Assembly (NCBI RefSeq): GCF_001705665.1
Contig: NZ_MDHA01000042.1
Span: 62,001 to 126,000 of the forward strand
Source: Thioclava sp. SK-1
GTDB lineage: Bacteria; Pseudomonadota; Alphaproteobacteria; Rhodobacterales; Rhodobacteraceae
Direction: 5' to 3'
DNA: 64,000 nucleotides
This document shows positions 43,439-52,272 of the stretch, piece by piece (position 1 is the first letter of the stretch; every line of letters begins with the position of its first letter). The position numbers were made by a program, and so were the translations under genes. Below the pieces are notes generated by a model. It worked only from the letters and a program-made list of their open reading frames with translations, was not told where the DNA came from and searched no databases.

Positions 43439-44806
43439 ATGATGAACTGGATTCCCACCCATATGGCCGAGGGCGTGCCGCGCTACATCGCAATTGCGGA
43501 TGCGATCGCCACCGACATCCGCGAAGGCCGCCTTGCTGCCGGGGACCGATTGCCGCCGCAGCGCAAACTGGCTGCCGATCTGGGGATCGACTTCACAACA
43601 GTCTCGCGGGGCTTTGCCGAAGCACAAAATCGGGGCCTGATTACAAGCCATGTCGGACGCGGCACATTCGTAACCCAGGCCAAAGCCCGGGACACCGTCG
43701 ATCCGGCGCGGGCGGCGGCAGAAGATCTGTCGATGAATATGCCGCCCGAACCCACCGATCCCGACCTGCGTGCGCGCATGAAAGAGGGGCTGGATTATAT
43801 CGGCGCCAATCTTATCGAATTGCTGCGCTATCAATCCCCCATCGGCACCGAACGTGACCGCGAAGCGGCGTCGATCTGGCTTAGCATGCGTGGGATGGTC
43901 CCTGCTCTTGAGCGTGTTGCGGTTACCCCCGGCGCCCATGCGACGATGGCTGCAATTTTGTCAATCATCGCCAAGCCGGGCGACAAGATCTTATGCGAAG
44001 AAATCACCTACCCAGGCCTGCGCAATATCGCGGGCCGCTTCGGGGTCGATTTGGTGGGCTTGCCGATGGATCAAGACGGCGTTCTTCCCGATGCGCTGGA
44101 CGAGGCGATTGGTCGGCACCGCCCCAAGGCGCTTTATCTCAATCCGACATTGCAAAATCCGACGACCCTGACTGTGCCCGAACCACGGCGACTTGCGCTT
44201 GCAGAGATCTTGCGACATCACGCACTTACATTGATCGAGGACGATGCGTATGGGTTCATCCCAGCACGCGCGCCGGCGCCAATCGCCGTGTCCATTCCAG
44301 ACCTGACCTGGCATATCGGCGGGCTCGCCAAATGTATTGGGGCGGGGTTGCGCCTGGCGTATACGGTGGCCCCTTCGGCCAAATGTGCTTTCCGGTTAAC
44401 GCAGGCAGTCCGCGCGCTTTCCGTAATGCCATCCCCACTTTCGATGGCATTGACCACACAATGGATCGAGGATGGCACGGCAGACAGTATCCGCCGCTTT
44501 ATTCGCGCCGAAAGCGCCGCCCGCCAAACGCTGGCCGCGCAGGCGCTTGAGGGGTTTGAGTTTAAAAGCGCGCCGAACGCCTTTAATCTGTGGCTTGAGC
44601 TGCCTGAGGGCATCGGTCGCGCCGATGTCATCGCGCGGCTTGCTGGACGAAAGCTTAGTCTGATGCCCTCCGATGCGTTCACTGTTGCAGGACAACCACC
44701 TGAACGGCTTCGGGTAAGCCTTGGCGGTTCAATCTCGCGCGAGATGCTTAAGGAGAATCTGCTTCACCTTAATCATGCGCTTTCACTCGACAGTTTTTTG
44801 GGATGA
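43439..44806 (+). CDS. MocR-type (GntR-aminotransferase fusion) transcriptional regulator
   Basis: 455 residues from ATG 43439 (AGGAG upstream; ATG 43442 also possible). A GntR winged helix (about 8-80: AIADAIATDIREGRLAAGDRL, DFTTVSRGFAEAQNRGLI, GRGTFV) is fused to a class I aminotransferase-like domain. The PLP Lys is Lys298 (GLAKCIGAGLRLAYTV), with the PLP Asp in LIEDDAYGFIP and Tyr/Asn sites in NPTLQNPTT. It is divergent from the Nit1C operon and is its likely regulator; effector unknown, possibly an amine or amino acid. Confidence 0.9.
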   Translation: MMNWIPTHMAEGVPRYIAIADAIATDIREGRLAAGDRLPPQRKLAADLGIDFTTVSRGFAEAQNRGLITSHVGRGTFVTQAKARDTVDPARAAAEDLSMNMPPEPTDPDLRARMKEGLDYIGANLIELLRYQSPIGTERDREAASIWLSMRGMVPALERVAVTPGAHATMAAILSIIAKPGDKILCEEITYPGLRNIAGRFGVDLVGLPMDQDGVLPDALDEAIGRHRPKALYLNPTLQNPTTLTVPEPRRLALAEILRHHALTLIEDDAYGFIPARAPAPIAVSIPDLTWHIGGLAKCIGAGLRLAYTVAPSAKCAFRLTQAVRALSVMPSPLSMALTTQWIEDGTADSIRRFIRAESAARQTLAAQALEGFEFKSAPNAFNLWLELPEGIGRADVIARLAGRKLSLMPSDAFTVAGQPPERLRVSLGGSISREMLKENLLHLNHALSLDSFLG

Positions 44807-45213
44807 ACATGCCTGCGCATTAGGAATGCGGGGGGATCGCCCGGGCTTGTCCGATGTGGCTGTTTTGGATGGGTCTGTGACACATGCGCCATTCCCGGTT
44901 CGTCGTGATGAAGAGATCCGCGATGATATGCTAGGGGTGCGCCAAATGATCCATTGTCACCAATCCAAACGGTCAACTCGCGCCTGGAGCTGATATTGCT
45001 TTTGCGATCATATGGCTTGGTCAGTCTCGGTCTTTTCCTTGTGAGCAACCGCAGGGCGTTTTCCCAATCAACTGCAGGCCGTAGTGCAGTCCAACACATT
45101 GGCGCGAATGCGATCAATGCCCGATCTGTTATACCGAAAATCAACACACCCACATCGTAACGAGCAAACCTTCTGCATAGCAGAGCATAACCTTGGGCGT
45201 CAGCGGCGCGAAT
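44807..45213. other. Intergenic region after the MocR gene
   Basis: About 400 bp without a supportable gene. Openings on both strands (90 codons at 44721 on +, 126 codons at 44773 to 45153 on -) lack ribosome sites and recognisable motifs, and the + one overlaps the MocR end. It could hold decayed coding sequence. Confidence 0.4.
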
Positions 45214-45264
45214 ATTGCAATTTGATCATTGCAATAATCGATCAATTTAAATAAATGATTGCAT
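45214..45264. promoter_or_regulatory. Triplicate ATTGCAAT motif
   Basis: The self-palindrome ATTGCAAT occurs at 45214-45221 and 45228-45235, 14 bp apart, and ATTGCAT at 45258-45264, in a very AT-rich stretch. Regular spacing upstream of a small membrane gene suggests an operator. Confidence 0.4.
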
Positions 45265-45283
45265 AAAGCATTTCATCTTTGAG

Positions 45284-45309
45284 TCGCCAGAACATTGCTA
45301 TTCTGGCGA
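45284..45309. promoter_or_regulatory. Perfect 9-bp inverted repeat
   Basis: TCGCCAGAA (45284-45292) pairs with TTCTGGCGA (45301-45309) around an 8-nt loop. It lies 95 bp before the small membrane ORF. It could be an operator or a transcript hairpin. Confidence 0.5.
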
Positions 45310-45403
45310 ATGCACACGGTGGGGACGTCTAGGACAACCGGCACATATCCAAAGATACCGCCGTCCTGCGTCTGTTTTTGAAATCGGAGAAGGTAGAGAA
45401 ACG

Positions 45404-45565
45404 ATGATCTGGGTTCCAATAGTCCTCGGCATCTTCAAAGTCAGTGTCCTTGGTGCGACCATATTCTTGTCGATCAAGTCGCACCGCGACGGCGAGAAGG
45501 AAGAGCAACTTAAGAAAGAAGCGCGGGAGCAAGAGGAACGCCTTCAACATTCTCATGAAACCTGA
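45404..45565 (+). CDS. Small single-TM membrane protein
   Basis: 53 residues from ATG 45404 with GGTAGAG upstream. Residues 2-24 form one TM (MIWVPIVLGIFKVSVLGATI), then a charged helical tail rich in Lys/Glu. The shape is like small auxiliary subunits of transporters or oxidases, but I do not recognise a specific family and no partner gene is adjacent. A clean TM, charged tail and ribosome site support it as real. Confidence 0.55.
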   Translation: MIWVPIVLGIFKVSVLGATIFLSIKSHRDGEKEEQLKKEAREQEERLQHSHET

Positions 45566-45867
45566 ACATCCAAAGCCCGATTGCGGCAGGCGCGTGACGG
45601 GGGAATACGAAGGAACCGCAGCGTGATTGATGGTATCAGCAGATCAGACGCTGGCGCCGTGTGATGTTGAATGCTTGCTGGCCGACCGCATCGCCGACGG
45701 CAAAAGACATCACCGGCTTCGCCCCCGATATGTGCATTTTATGCCGGGCATAGGATCGACCTAATCAATGACTACAAATTCCATAATTTTCACGAAGTCA
45801 GACCTTTACTAAGATCGATCCTGACCAAGCCGGCCCTTTCTTTGCCGGCAGTGAAAGGATCTCCTGT
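45566..45867. other. Leader of the flavin monooxygenase gene
   Basis: About 300 bp. A 23-codon ORF from ATG 45554 overlaps the small membrane gene's end and stops at 45625; nothing else coding is evident. GCCGGC-N9-GCCGGC (around 45835) and GAAAGGA lie just before the next start. Confidence 0.4.
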
Positions 45868-47154
45868 ATGTCGATCGAACGCGTTGATACCCTTGTTGTC
45901 GGAGCCGGACAGGCTGGCGTCGCGATGAGTGAGCACCTTGGAAATGCTGGTGTATCGCACTTAGTTCTGGAACGCTCTCGGGTTGCGGAGGCGTGGCGCA
46001 CGCATCGCTGGGATTCGCTTGTTGCGAACGGCCCTGCCTGGCATGATCGCTTCCCCGGTATGGAATTCGACGCCGATCCCGACGCTTTCGTATCCAAGCA
46101 AGGTGTGGCGGAGTATCTAGAGTCCTATGCCAAGATGATCAACGCCCCGATCCGCACCGGGGTCGAGGTAAGCTCCGTCACACGGCTTGAAGGGCGCCCG
46201 GGATTCCGGGTTGAGACATCGAAAGGCCCTATCGAGGCCTGTAATGTTGTGGCTGCCACCGGGCCTTTTCAGACGGCTGTGATCCCCGACGTGATCCCGA
46301 CAAAATCCGCGCTTAGGCAAATTCATTCCAGCCAATATCGCAATTCCTATGATCTGCCCGCGGGCGGTGTCCTTGTGATTGGGGCGGGTTCGTCAGGTGT
46401 TCAGATCGCGGATGAATTGAACCGGGCTGGACGCAACGTGTTTTTGTCAGTCGGCCCTCATGATCGCCCGCCGCGCGCCTATCGTGGCCGCGATTTCGTC
46501 TGGTGGCTTGGTGTGCTTGGTCTGTGGAATATGGAAACACCGGCCCCTGGCACCGAACATGTGACCATAGCGGTCAGTGGCGCCCGAGGCGGGCAGACCA
46601 TCGATTTCCGCGATTTGGCCGCGCAAGGGATTACCCTTTTGGGGCGCAGCAGTGCCTTTTCGGACGGGCAATTGCATTTTGCCCATGACCTGCGGCGCAA
46701 CATCGAAGGCGGAGACGAAAACCACCTGAATTTGCTGCGCGCTGCTGATGCTTATGTGGTAGCCAATGGCCTTGACCTGCCCGAGGAGCCGCAGGCCCAT
46801 CATTTGGGCGCCTTGCCCGTCTGCGTAACCGATCCGATTTTGTCATTGGATCTTGCAAAGGCCGGTATCACCACCGTCATTTGGGCCACCGGCTTCGGTG
46901 TCGATTATTCCTGGATGAAGCTGGATTGTTTTGACGCGGCGGGCCGCCCGATCCATCAACGCGGCGTCGGAAAGGAACCGGGCATCTTCTTTCTTGGTCT
47001 ACCGTGGCAATCGCGGCGCGGTTCCAGCTTTATCTGGGGGGTCTGGCATGATGCGAAACATGTCGCCGATCAGATCACGACACAGGCAAAATATATGGAC
47101 TACCATGCCAAGGCGCATGCAGCCGTCACCAAACCCGCCGAAACACACGCTTAA
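45868..47154 (+). CDS. Flavin-containing monooxygenase, paralogue of the Nit1C flavoprotein
   Basis: 428 residues preceded by AAAGGA. FAD site GAGQAGVAMSEHLGNAGV (about 12-30), LERSRVAEAWRTHRWDSL, NAD(P) site GAGSSGVQIADELNRAGRNV (about 175-195), VIWATGFGVDYSW, and a C-terminal FLGLPWQSRRGSSFIWGV. It is a class B-type monooxygenase-like protein, probably acting on a nitrogenous substrate given the RidA and DUF1028 genes behind it. It shares several blocks with the Nit1C flavoprotein. Substrate unknown. Confidence 0.85.
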   Translation: MSIERVDTLVVGAGQAGVAMSEHLGNAGVSHLVLERSRVAEAWRTHRWDSLVANGPAWHDRFPGMEFDADPDAFVSKQGVAEYLESYAKMINAPIRTGVEVSSVTRLEGRPGFRVETSKGPIEACNVVAATGPFQTAVIPDVIPTKSALRQIHSSQYRNSYDLPAGGVLVIGAGSSGVQIADELNRAGRNVFLSVGPHDRPPRAYRGRDFVWWLGVLGLWNMETPAPGTEHVTIAVSGARGGQTIDFRDLAAQGITLLGRSSAFSDGQLHFAHDLRRNIEGGDENHLNLLRAADAYVVANGLDLPEEPQAHHLGALPVCVTDPILSLDLAKAGITTVIWATGFGVDYSWMKLDCFDAAGRPIHQRGVGKEPGIFFLGLPWQSRRGSSFIWGVWHDAKHVADQITTQAKYMDYHAKAHAAVTKPAETHA

Positions 47155-47220
47155 TTTCACTGTCATTTCCTGCGCGGGCAGCTGATACGCCGCTCCTGTG
47201 CGCATTTTCTGGAGGCCATC

Positions 47221-47640
47221 ATGGCGCATACGCGTATTCGTAAATTCAACACACGCGATACCTATCCCGAGCAGCAGCTCGACAATGATCTTTGCCAGGC
47301 TGTGGTGGCAGAGGGGAAGATGGTATTTCTGCGTGGCCAATGTCCACAAAACCTTGACGATGCCAAAACCATTGCCAGCCATGACCCGGTGGAACAAACC
47401 CATAAGGTGATGCAAAATATCCTCCAATTGATGGAGGAGGCGGGCGGCGCGATGGAACATGTGTGTCGCGTGCAGGTCTTCTTGACCGATGTTCGCCACC
47501 GCGAGGCCGTTTACCGGACCATGGGCGAATATATCAAAGGCGTGCATCCCGTGTCGACAGGGCTTGTGGTGACTGCGCTTGCACGGCCTGACTGGCTGGT
47601 CGAAATTGAGGCCACCGCCGTCATTCCTACCCAGCGCTGA
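47221..47640 (+). CDS. RidA-family protein, second copy
   Basis: 139 residues. RidA/YjgF fold: FNTRDTYPEQQLDNDLCQAV, EGKMVFLRGQCPQNLDDA, QTHKVMQNILQLMEEAGGAMEHV, and the C terminus STGLVVTALARPDWLVEIEATAVIP. It differs strongly from the housekeeping RidA at 1739-2119, and the catalytic RPxxR-like region is ARPDW, so substrate specificity is likely different. Between the monooxygenase and the DUF1028 gene, it probably removes an imine product of flavin oxidation. Confidence 0.82.
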   Translation: MAHTRIRKFNTRDTYPEQQLDNDLCQAVVAEGKMVFLRGQCPQNLDDAKTIASHDPVEQTHKVMQNILQLMEEAGGAMEHVCRVQVFLTDVRHREAVYRTMGEYIKGVHPVSTGLVVTALARPDWLVEIEATAVIPTQR

Positions 47641-47651
47641 AAGGCCATCCC

Positions 47652-48326
47652 ATGACATTTTCTCTTGTCGCCCGTTGTGCCCAAACCGGCATGTTCGGCG
47701 TTGCTGTGTCATCTTCCTCACCGGCCGTTGCAGCCCGCTGCGCCTATGCGCGCGCGGGGGTGGGTGCCGTCGCTTCGCAAAATATTACAGACCCCACGTT
47801 GGGGCCACGCACGCTGGACCTGATGGAACGCGGCATGTCCGCCGATGAGGCAGTGGCAGAAATTCAAGCCACCGCGCGCTTTGTCGAATATCGGCAAGTG
47901 TTGGCAGTAGATGCTGCCGGTGGCACGGCATTGCATTCCGGCCCGAACTCTCTTGGTATCTGGACACAGGCTGTGCAACCCAATGTTGTTTCGGCAGGAA
48001 ACTTGCTGGCAAATGATCGCGTGCCAGAGGCCATCGTAGCGGCCTTTAGCGCGGCGCCGGGGCACCTTGGCGATCGCCTGATCGCTGCAATGCGGGCGGG
48101 CCTGGCCGCGGGTGGCGAGGCTGGTCCGCTACATTCCGCGGGGATGTTGCTGGTGGATAAGGTGGCGTGGCCGGTCGCTGATCTGCGCTGCGACTGGACC
48201 GAAGATTGCCCGATAGATGCTTTGGCTACGGCCTGGGACATCTATAAGCCCCAGCTTGAAGACTATGTGACCCGCGCGCTTGACCCGCGTGCAGCCCCCT
48301 CATACGGGGTTCCGGGCAATGAATAA
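47652..48326 (+). CDS. DUF1028 (Ntn-hydrolase-like) protein
   Basis: 224 residues, 11 bp after the RidA gene. Family signs are MTFSLVARCAQTGMFGVAVS, ARAGVGAVASQNITDP, LDLMERGMSADEAVAEI, and GNLLANDRVPEAIVAAF. DUF1028 members have an N-terminal nucleophile hydrolase fold; after Met removal the candidate nucleophile would be Thr2. It often sits with RidA and amidohydrolases, suggesting amide or peptide cleavage. Exact reaction unknown. Confidence 0.85.
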   Translation: MTFSLVARCAQTGMFGVAVSSSSPAVAARCAYARAGVGAVASQNITDPTLGPRTLDLMERGMSADEAVAEIQATARFVEYRQVLAVDAAGGTALHSGPNSLGIWTQAVQPNVVSAGNLLANDRVPEAIVAAFSAAPGHLGDRLIAAMRAGLAAGGEAGPLHSAGMLLVDKVAWPVADLRCDWTEDCPIDALATAWDIYKPQLEDYVTRALDPRAAPSYGVPGNE

Positions 48327-48333
48327 CGCCTAC

Positions 48334-48360
48334 GGGGGCATGAAAAGGTCCGACGCCCCC
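48334..48360. terminator. Bidirectional hairpin between DUF1028 and nucleoside hydrolase genes
   Basis: GGGGGC (48334-48339) pairs with GCCCCC (48355-48360) in the 34-bp gap between two convergent genes. Confidence 0.45.
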
Positions 48361-49299
48361 TCAATTGCCGTTAAGGCGTGCTTCAAGCTTTTCCATAGAG
48401 GACAGAAAGTGCGTCGCAAACTTGACTGGATCAAGATCCGTCAAAACTGTGGCATTGGGGCTGCGGCCCGCAAGATGGCGCGCACTGATGGCAGCCACTG
48501 ACTGTCCGGCAGTATCACCCGCTGTGCAAGGAATAGCGACATGCGCGGCAACCCCTTTAAATAGCGCCGGATCAAGCAGATAGGCCACGGCTGTGGGATC
48601 GTGCAAACAAGGATCATCATAGCCTGCAAGAAGTTTGCCGCATATGCCCTTCAGGGGGGCCTGAGGCCCGCTAAGCTGTGCCATGATCGGGGGTGGAAGC
48701 ACAGCCCGACGGGTGACATCAAGCCCGGCCATAACGATCGGAATGCCGCTTTCAAACAGGATATGCGCGGCTTCCGGATCAACGTGGAAATTAAATTCGG
48801 CGGCAGGCGTCGTATTCCCCGGCCCAAAGGCTGCGCCCCCCATCAGCGTGACCCCATCGATCAATCCAGGCAGCTCTGGCGCCAACAACACCGCAAGGGC
48901 AAGATTCGTCAACGGCCCGGTTGCGACAAGATGAAGCCGGCCCGCACAAGCATGTGCCGTATTGATAATCGCTTGTGCGCCATGCATCTTTTCCGGCGCA
49001 CGCGAGGGTGGCGGCCAACCGATGTCCCCCAGCCCATCCCCACCATGAACAAGCGACGTTTTGCCCTGCGTTTTAAGAATAGGCCGACTGGCTCCGGCAT
49101 AAACCGGAACCCCATCACAGCGTAGGAAATCCAGGATTCGGCGCGCATTCGCCGCGGTATTTTCAAGCCCGGCATTGCCCGCCACCACGGTCACGGCCTG
49201 CAAGTCAAACCGCTCCGGGTGTGCGGCAAGCCACAACAGCGCCAACGCATCGTCAACACCGGGATCGCAATCCAGAAGGATAGGGCGCGGTTCAGTCAT
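48361..49299 (-). CDS. Inosine-uridine preferring nucleoside hydrolase family protein
   Basis: About 312 residues from ATG 49299 (ATGACTGA overlap with the ABC ATPase stop); ATG 49311 is an alternative. The family calcium site is LLDCDPGVDDALALL near residue 6, with TVVAGNAGLENTAANA, VHGGDGLGDIG, ATGPLTNLALAV, GGAAFGPGNTTPAAEFNFHVDPEAA, and the C-terminal HDPTAVAYLL. It hydrolyses an N-glycosidic bond. Coupled to an importer, it may process a transported ribosyl compound. Confidence 0.88.
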   Translation of the reverse strand: MTEPRPILLDCDPGVDDALALLWLAAHPERFDLQAVTVVAGNAGLENTAANARRILDFLRCDGVPVYAGASRPILKTQGKTSLVHGGDGLGDIGWPPPSRAPEKMHGAQAIINTAHACAGRLHLVATGPLTNLALAVLLAPELPGLIDGVTLMGGAAFGPGNTTPAAEFNFHVDPEAAHILFESGIPIVMAGLDVTRRAVLPPPIMAQLSGPQAPLKGICGKLLAGYDDPCLHDPTAVAYLLDPALFKGVAAHVAIPCTAGDTAGQSVAAISARHLAGRSPNATVLTDLDPVKFATHFLSSMEKLEARLNGN

Positions 49300-50416
49300 C
49301 GGAATGGTCATCGGGCACATAGCGTGCAGCCCCCTGGGCCCAGCCAAAGCGCAGCGTCTCGCCAATCATCGGGTCAAAGCTTGCGGGGGCACGTGTCATG
49401 ATTGCACAGCCAGCCGCGTCAAGAATGACGCGCAGATCCGATCCTGCGAACACGGTTTCCACCACCTGTCCTTCATAAGGCCCTTCATTAAGACGCATAT
49501 CCTCAGGGCGGATAACAAGCGCCCCAGCGACACCGTCTTTCAGCCCCGCGTGGCCATGTGGCATGGGGCCCAAAGGCGTTTCAAGATATGCCCCGGCAAC
49601 GCGTCCTTTCAAAATTGTGGACTGACCGATGAAATCTGCAACGAACAGGCTTTGGGGCTCGGCATAGATTTTACGCGGCGTGTCGATCTGCGCTATCTTT
49701 CCGTCCGACATCAGGCAAATTCGATCCGAAAGCGCCAAGGCTTCTTCTTGGTCATGGGTAACAAAGATGATCGTGGCGCCAGTGTCACGGTGGATCCGCT
49801 TGATCTCAATCTGCATAATTTCGCGCAGCTTGGCATCAAGCGCCCCCAGCGGTTCATCCATCAAGATAATCGCGGGATCGTAGACAAGGCAGCGTGCCAA
49901 GGCCACGCGTTGTTGCTGACCACCTGAAAGCTGTGTTGGGAAGCGCGTATGCGCATGGGCCAGTCCGACGGTTTCAAGCACCTTTTTAACTTTGGGCGCG
50001 ATATCCGCGCTTGCCATGCCGCGCATCTTTAGCGGAAACGCGACATTTTCAGAGACGCTCATATGTGGAAACAACGCATAGTTCTGAAACACGACCCCGA
50101 TCCCGCGCTTATTCACGGGTGCAAAGGTTTGATCGACCCCGTCGATCAACACTTTGCCTGCGGATGGCTCTGTCAGGCCCGCAATCAGTTGCAGCAACGT
50201 TGTTTTTCCAGAACCTGATGGTCCAAGCAACGTAAGCAGTTCACCGTCGTGCACATCAAGATCCACATGATCAAGCGCCACCGTCGGCCCGTATGTTTTG
50301 GCAAGACCACGCACTTGCAACTTGCTTGCGCGCGCAGATGTCGTGGCAGTTAAGGTCGCAGCCGTTGTCGACGACGTAGCAGGTTGCGATTCAAAGATGG
50401 GAGAGGTCATGGTCAT
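49292..50416 (-). CDS. ABC importer ATPase (PotA/UgpC-type)
   Basis: About 374 residues from ATG 50416; ATG 50410 possible. A Ser/Thr/Ala-rich N-terminal segment of some 30 residues precedes the ATPase core: Walker A GPSGSGKTT, Q-loop VVFQNYALFPHMSV, signature LSGGQQQRVALARCL, Walker B IILMDEPLGALD, H-loop IFVTHDQEEA. A C-terminal TOBE domain follows (about 280-360). It is typical of polyamine and other MOI-type importers, and partners with the fused permease and binding protein upstream in the operon. Confidence 0.9.
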   Translation of the reverse strand: MTMTSPIFESQPATSSTTAATLTATTSARASKLQVRGLAKTYGPTVALDHVDLDVHDGELLTLLGPSGSGKTTLLQLIAGLTEPSAGKVLIDGVDQTFAPVNKRGIGVVFQNYALFPHMSVSENVAFPLKMRGMASADIAPKVKKVLETVGLAHAHTRFPTQLSGGQQQRVALARCLVYDPAIILMDEPLGALDAKLREIMQIEIKRIHRDTGATIIFVTHDQEEALALSDRICLMSDGKIAQIDTPRKIYAEPQSLFVADFIGQSTILKGRVAGAYLETPLGPMPHGHAGLKDGVAGALVIRPEDMRLNEGPYEGQVVETVFAGSDLRVILDAAGCAIMTRAPASFDPMIGETLRFGWAQGAARYVPDDHSDD

Positions 50417-50448
50417 GCCCTGGATCCTTTGGCTTGGCGCTGGCCTCC

Positions 50449-52209
50449 TCAACGAGGGCGGCATTTCTCGGCGATAACGAATAAAATGGTGACGACGAAG
50501 ATAACGAAAACCGAAGCTGCCGCGAGCGTGGGCTGGATTGACAACAAGATGTCATCCCACATCTGCTTGGGCAGCGTTTGTTTTACGCCCGCGCCGACGA
50601 AGATTGCGATGGTGAGTTCTTCGAACGAGTGAAGCACGCCAAAAAGGAACCCGGCAATCGTGCCCCCCTTGACCAATGGCAACAAGATCATCCGGATCTG
50701 TTGCCAGCGCGACGCCCCCAAAGTGGCCGCAGCCTGCAACAACCGCCAATCCATGCTGCGAAACGTCGTCAACAAGATCACAAAGACAATAGGTAGCGCC
50801 GTCAGCGTGTGGCCAAGCGCGATACCCAAATCCGTTGCAATCAGCCCGATCTGAGCGAAAACGTAAAACAGCGCCACCGCAATCACGATATTGGGCACGA
50901 TCATTGGTAATAAGAAGGCCAGAAAGACCAGGCCGTTAAGCTTGGACCGTGAGCGCGCCATCCCGTAAGCCGCCACACCTGCGATCAGCGTCGAAAGCGC
51001 GCCAACGGCGAGGGCAATCACGGCCGAACGCACCGTGGCACCGGTCCATTGCGCCGAGGTCAGATAGGCTTCAAACCATTTCAACGAGAACGAGGTCGGC
51101 GGGAATTCCAGAAAAGAGGCAGAGTTAAAGGCCATCGGTGGGAAGGCAATTACCGGCACAATAAGAACAAAGAGAATGATCCAGACGAAAATTGTCAGTG
51201 ACCAACGGCTTAGCCGGGTGGGCAGCACCCGTGCAGCGGCATCGGTAACCTGTGCACACAGGCTGATCAACGCATTGCCCACGCGTGCCGACAAACGACC
51301 ATGATGCGATTTTCCCGCCCCCTGGCCCGACACGGAAGACATTCCGAAAACCCGGTCATACAGCGCGATCGTCAACAGCGTCACAACCAATAAAAGCGTC
51401 GCCAACGCCCCAGCCAAACGCATATTGAACAGCTTTTGGACTTGCGTGATCAATGTTTGACCCAAGACGGTTTCACGCGGGGATCCAAGCAGTGCAGGGG
51501 TAATAAAGAACCCCAGCCCCATGACGAAGATCAACAACCCTGCTGCAGTAACGCCGGGCATAGATAGCGGCAAGAATATGCGCCAAAAGGCTTGGCCACG
51601 GCTGGCGCCCAACGTCATCGCTGCGGGTTGTAAACGTGTGTCAATTGCCAGCATCGTAGGCAACATCGTCAAGATCGCAATGGGCAGCATCGCATGAGCC
51701 ATGCCAAACACGACTGCGCCGCGTCCGTAGAGCAGATCAAGCCCGCCCTCCATGCCCAGCCCATTCAGGATTTGCGCCACTATCCCCTTGCGCGCCAACA
51801 ACACGATCCAAGCGAAATTCTTCAACAGCGGGCTGACCCAAAAGGGCAGTAAAACCAACCACATTGCCATACGGCGGCGACGCTCGCTCATTCCCGCCAG
51901 CCAGACCGCAATGGGAAACCCGATCAAGACACAGACACCCGTCACCTGAAGTGAGATAACAAAAGTATTCACCAGGGTCTTCACATACACCCCGGCGGCG
52001 AAGAGGTTTCGGTAGACGGACAGATCAAAGGCACCGGTGGCGGGATCACGAAAAGACAATAAGATTAATGCCCCTGCCGGCAGCAACAACAACACCGCCA
52101 GATAGATAAGCCCCGGCGTGGACAGCCAGAGCGTATCCAGACGCCAGAGCCGGCGACGCGGCGCGGCAGGCGCGCAAGAAACAGAGGGATCGGCGGTGGT
52201 TTGGGACAT
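50449..52209 (-). CDS. Fused two-domain ABC importer permease (PotB-PotC-like)
   Basis: 586 residues: two complete MetI-type permease domains in one chain. Domain 1 (about 25-300) has GASRGQAFWRIFLPLSMPGV, and domain 2 (about 325-580) has GASRWQQIRMILLPLVKGG; both are EAA loops. Normally these are two genes (potB and potC). Fusions are known in iron and some amino-acid or thiamine-like importers. About 12 TM segments. A strong hairpin separates it from the binding-protein gene. Confidence 0.9.
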   Translation of the reverse strand: MSQTTADPSVSCAPAAPRRRLWRLDTLWLSTPGLIYLAVLLLLPAGALILLSFRDPATGAFDLSVYRNLFAAGVYVKTLVNTFVISLQVTGVCVLIGFPIAVWLAGMSERRRRMAMWLVLLPFWVSPLLKNFAWIVLLARKGIVAQILNGLGMEGGLDLLYGRGAVVFGMAHAMLPIAILTMLPTMLAIDTRLQPAAMTLGASRGQAFWRIFLPLSMPGVTAAGLLIFVMGLGFFITPALLGSPRETVLGQTLITQVQKLFNMRLAGALATLLLVVTLLTIALYDRVFGMSSVSGQGAGKSHHGRLSARVGNALISLCAQVTDAAARVLPTRLSRWSLTIFVWIILFVLIVPVIAFPPMAFNSASFLEFPPTSFSLKWFEAYLTSAQWTGATVRSAVIALAVGALSTLIAGVAAYGMARSRSKLNGLVFLAFLLPMIVPNIVIAVALFYVFAQIGLIATDLGIALGHTLTALPIVFVILLTTFRSMDWRLLQAAATLGASRWQQIRMILLPLVKGGTIAGFLFGVLHSFEELTIAIFVGAGVKQTLPKQMWDDILLSIQPTLAAASVFVIFVVTILFVIAEKCRPR

Positions 52210-52272
52210 GGAGGCTCAACTGGTTCGCATGATATTTGCAAGGAGCGTATCGAATGGACCCGACACGCGCGG

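Noticed and set aside
44773-45153. 126-codon minus-strand frame after the MocR gene
   Set aside because: Overlaps the MocR 3' end, no ribosome site and no family pattern; kept only as part of an unassigned interval.
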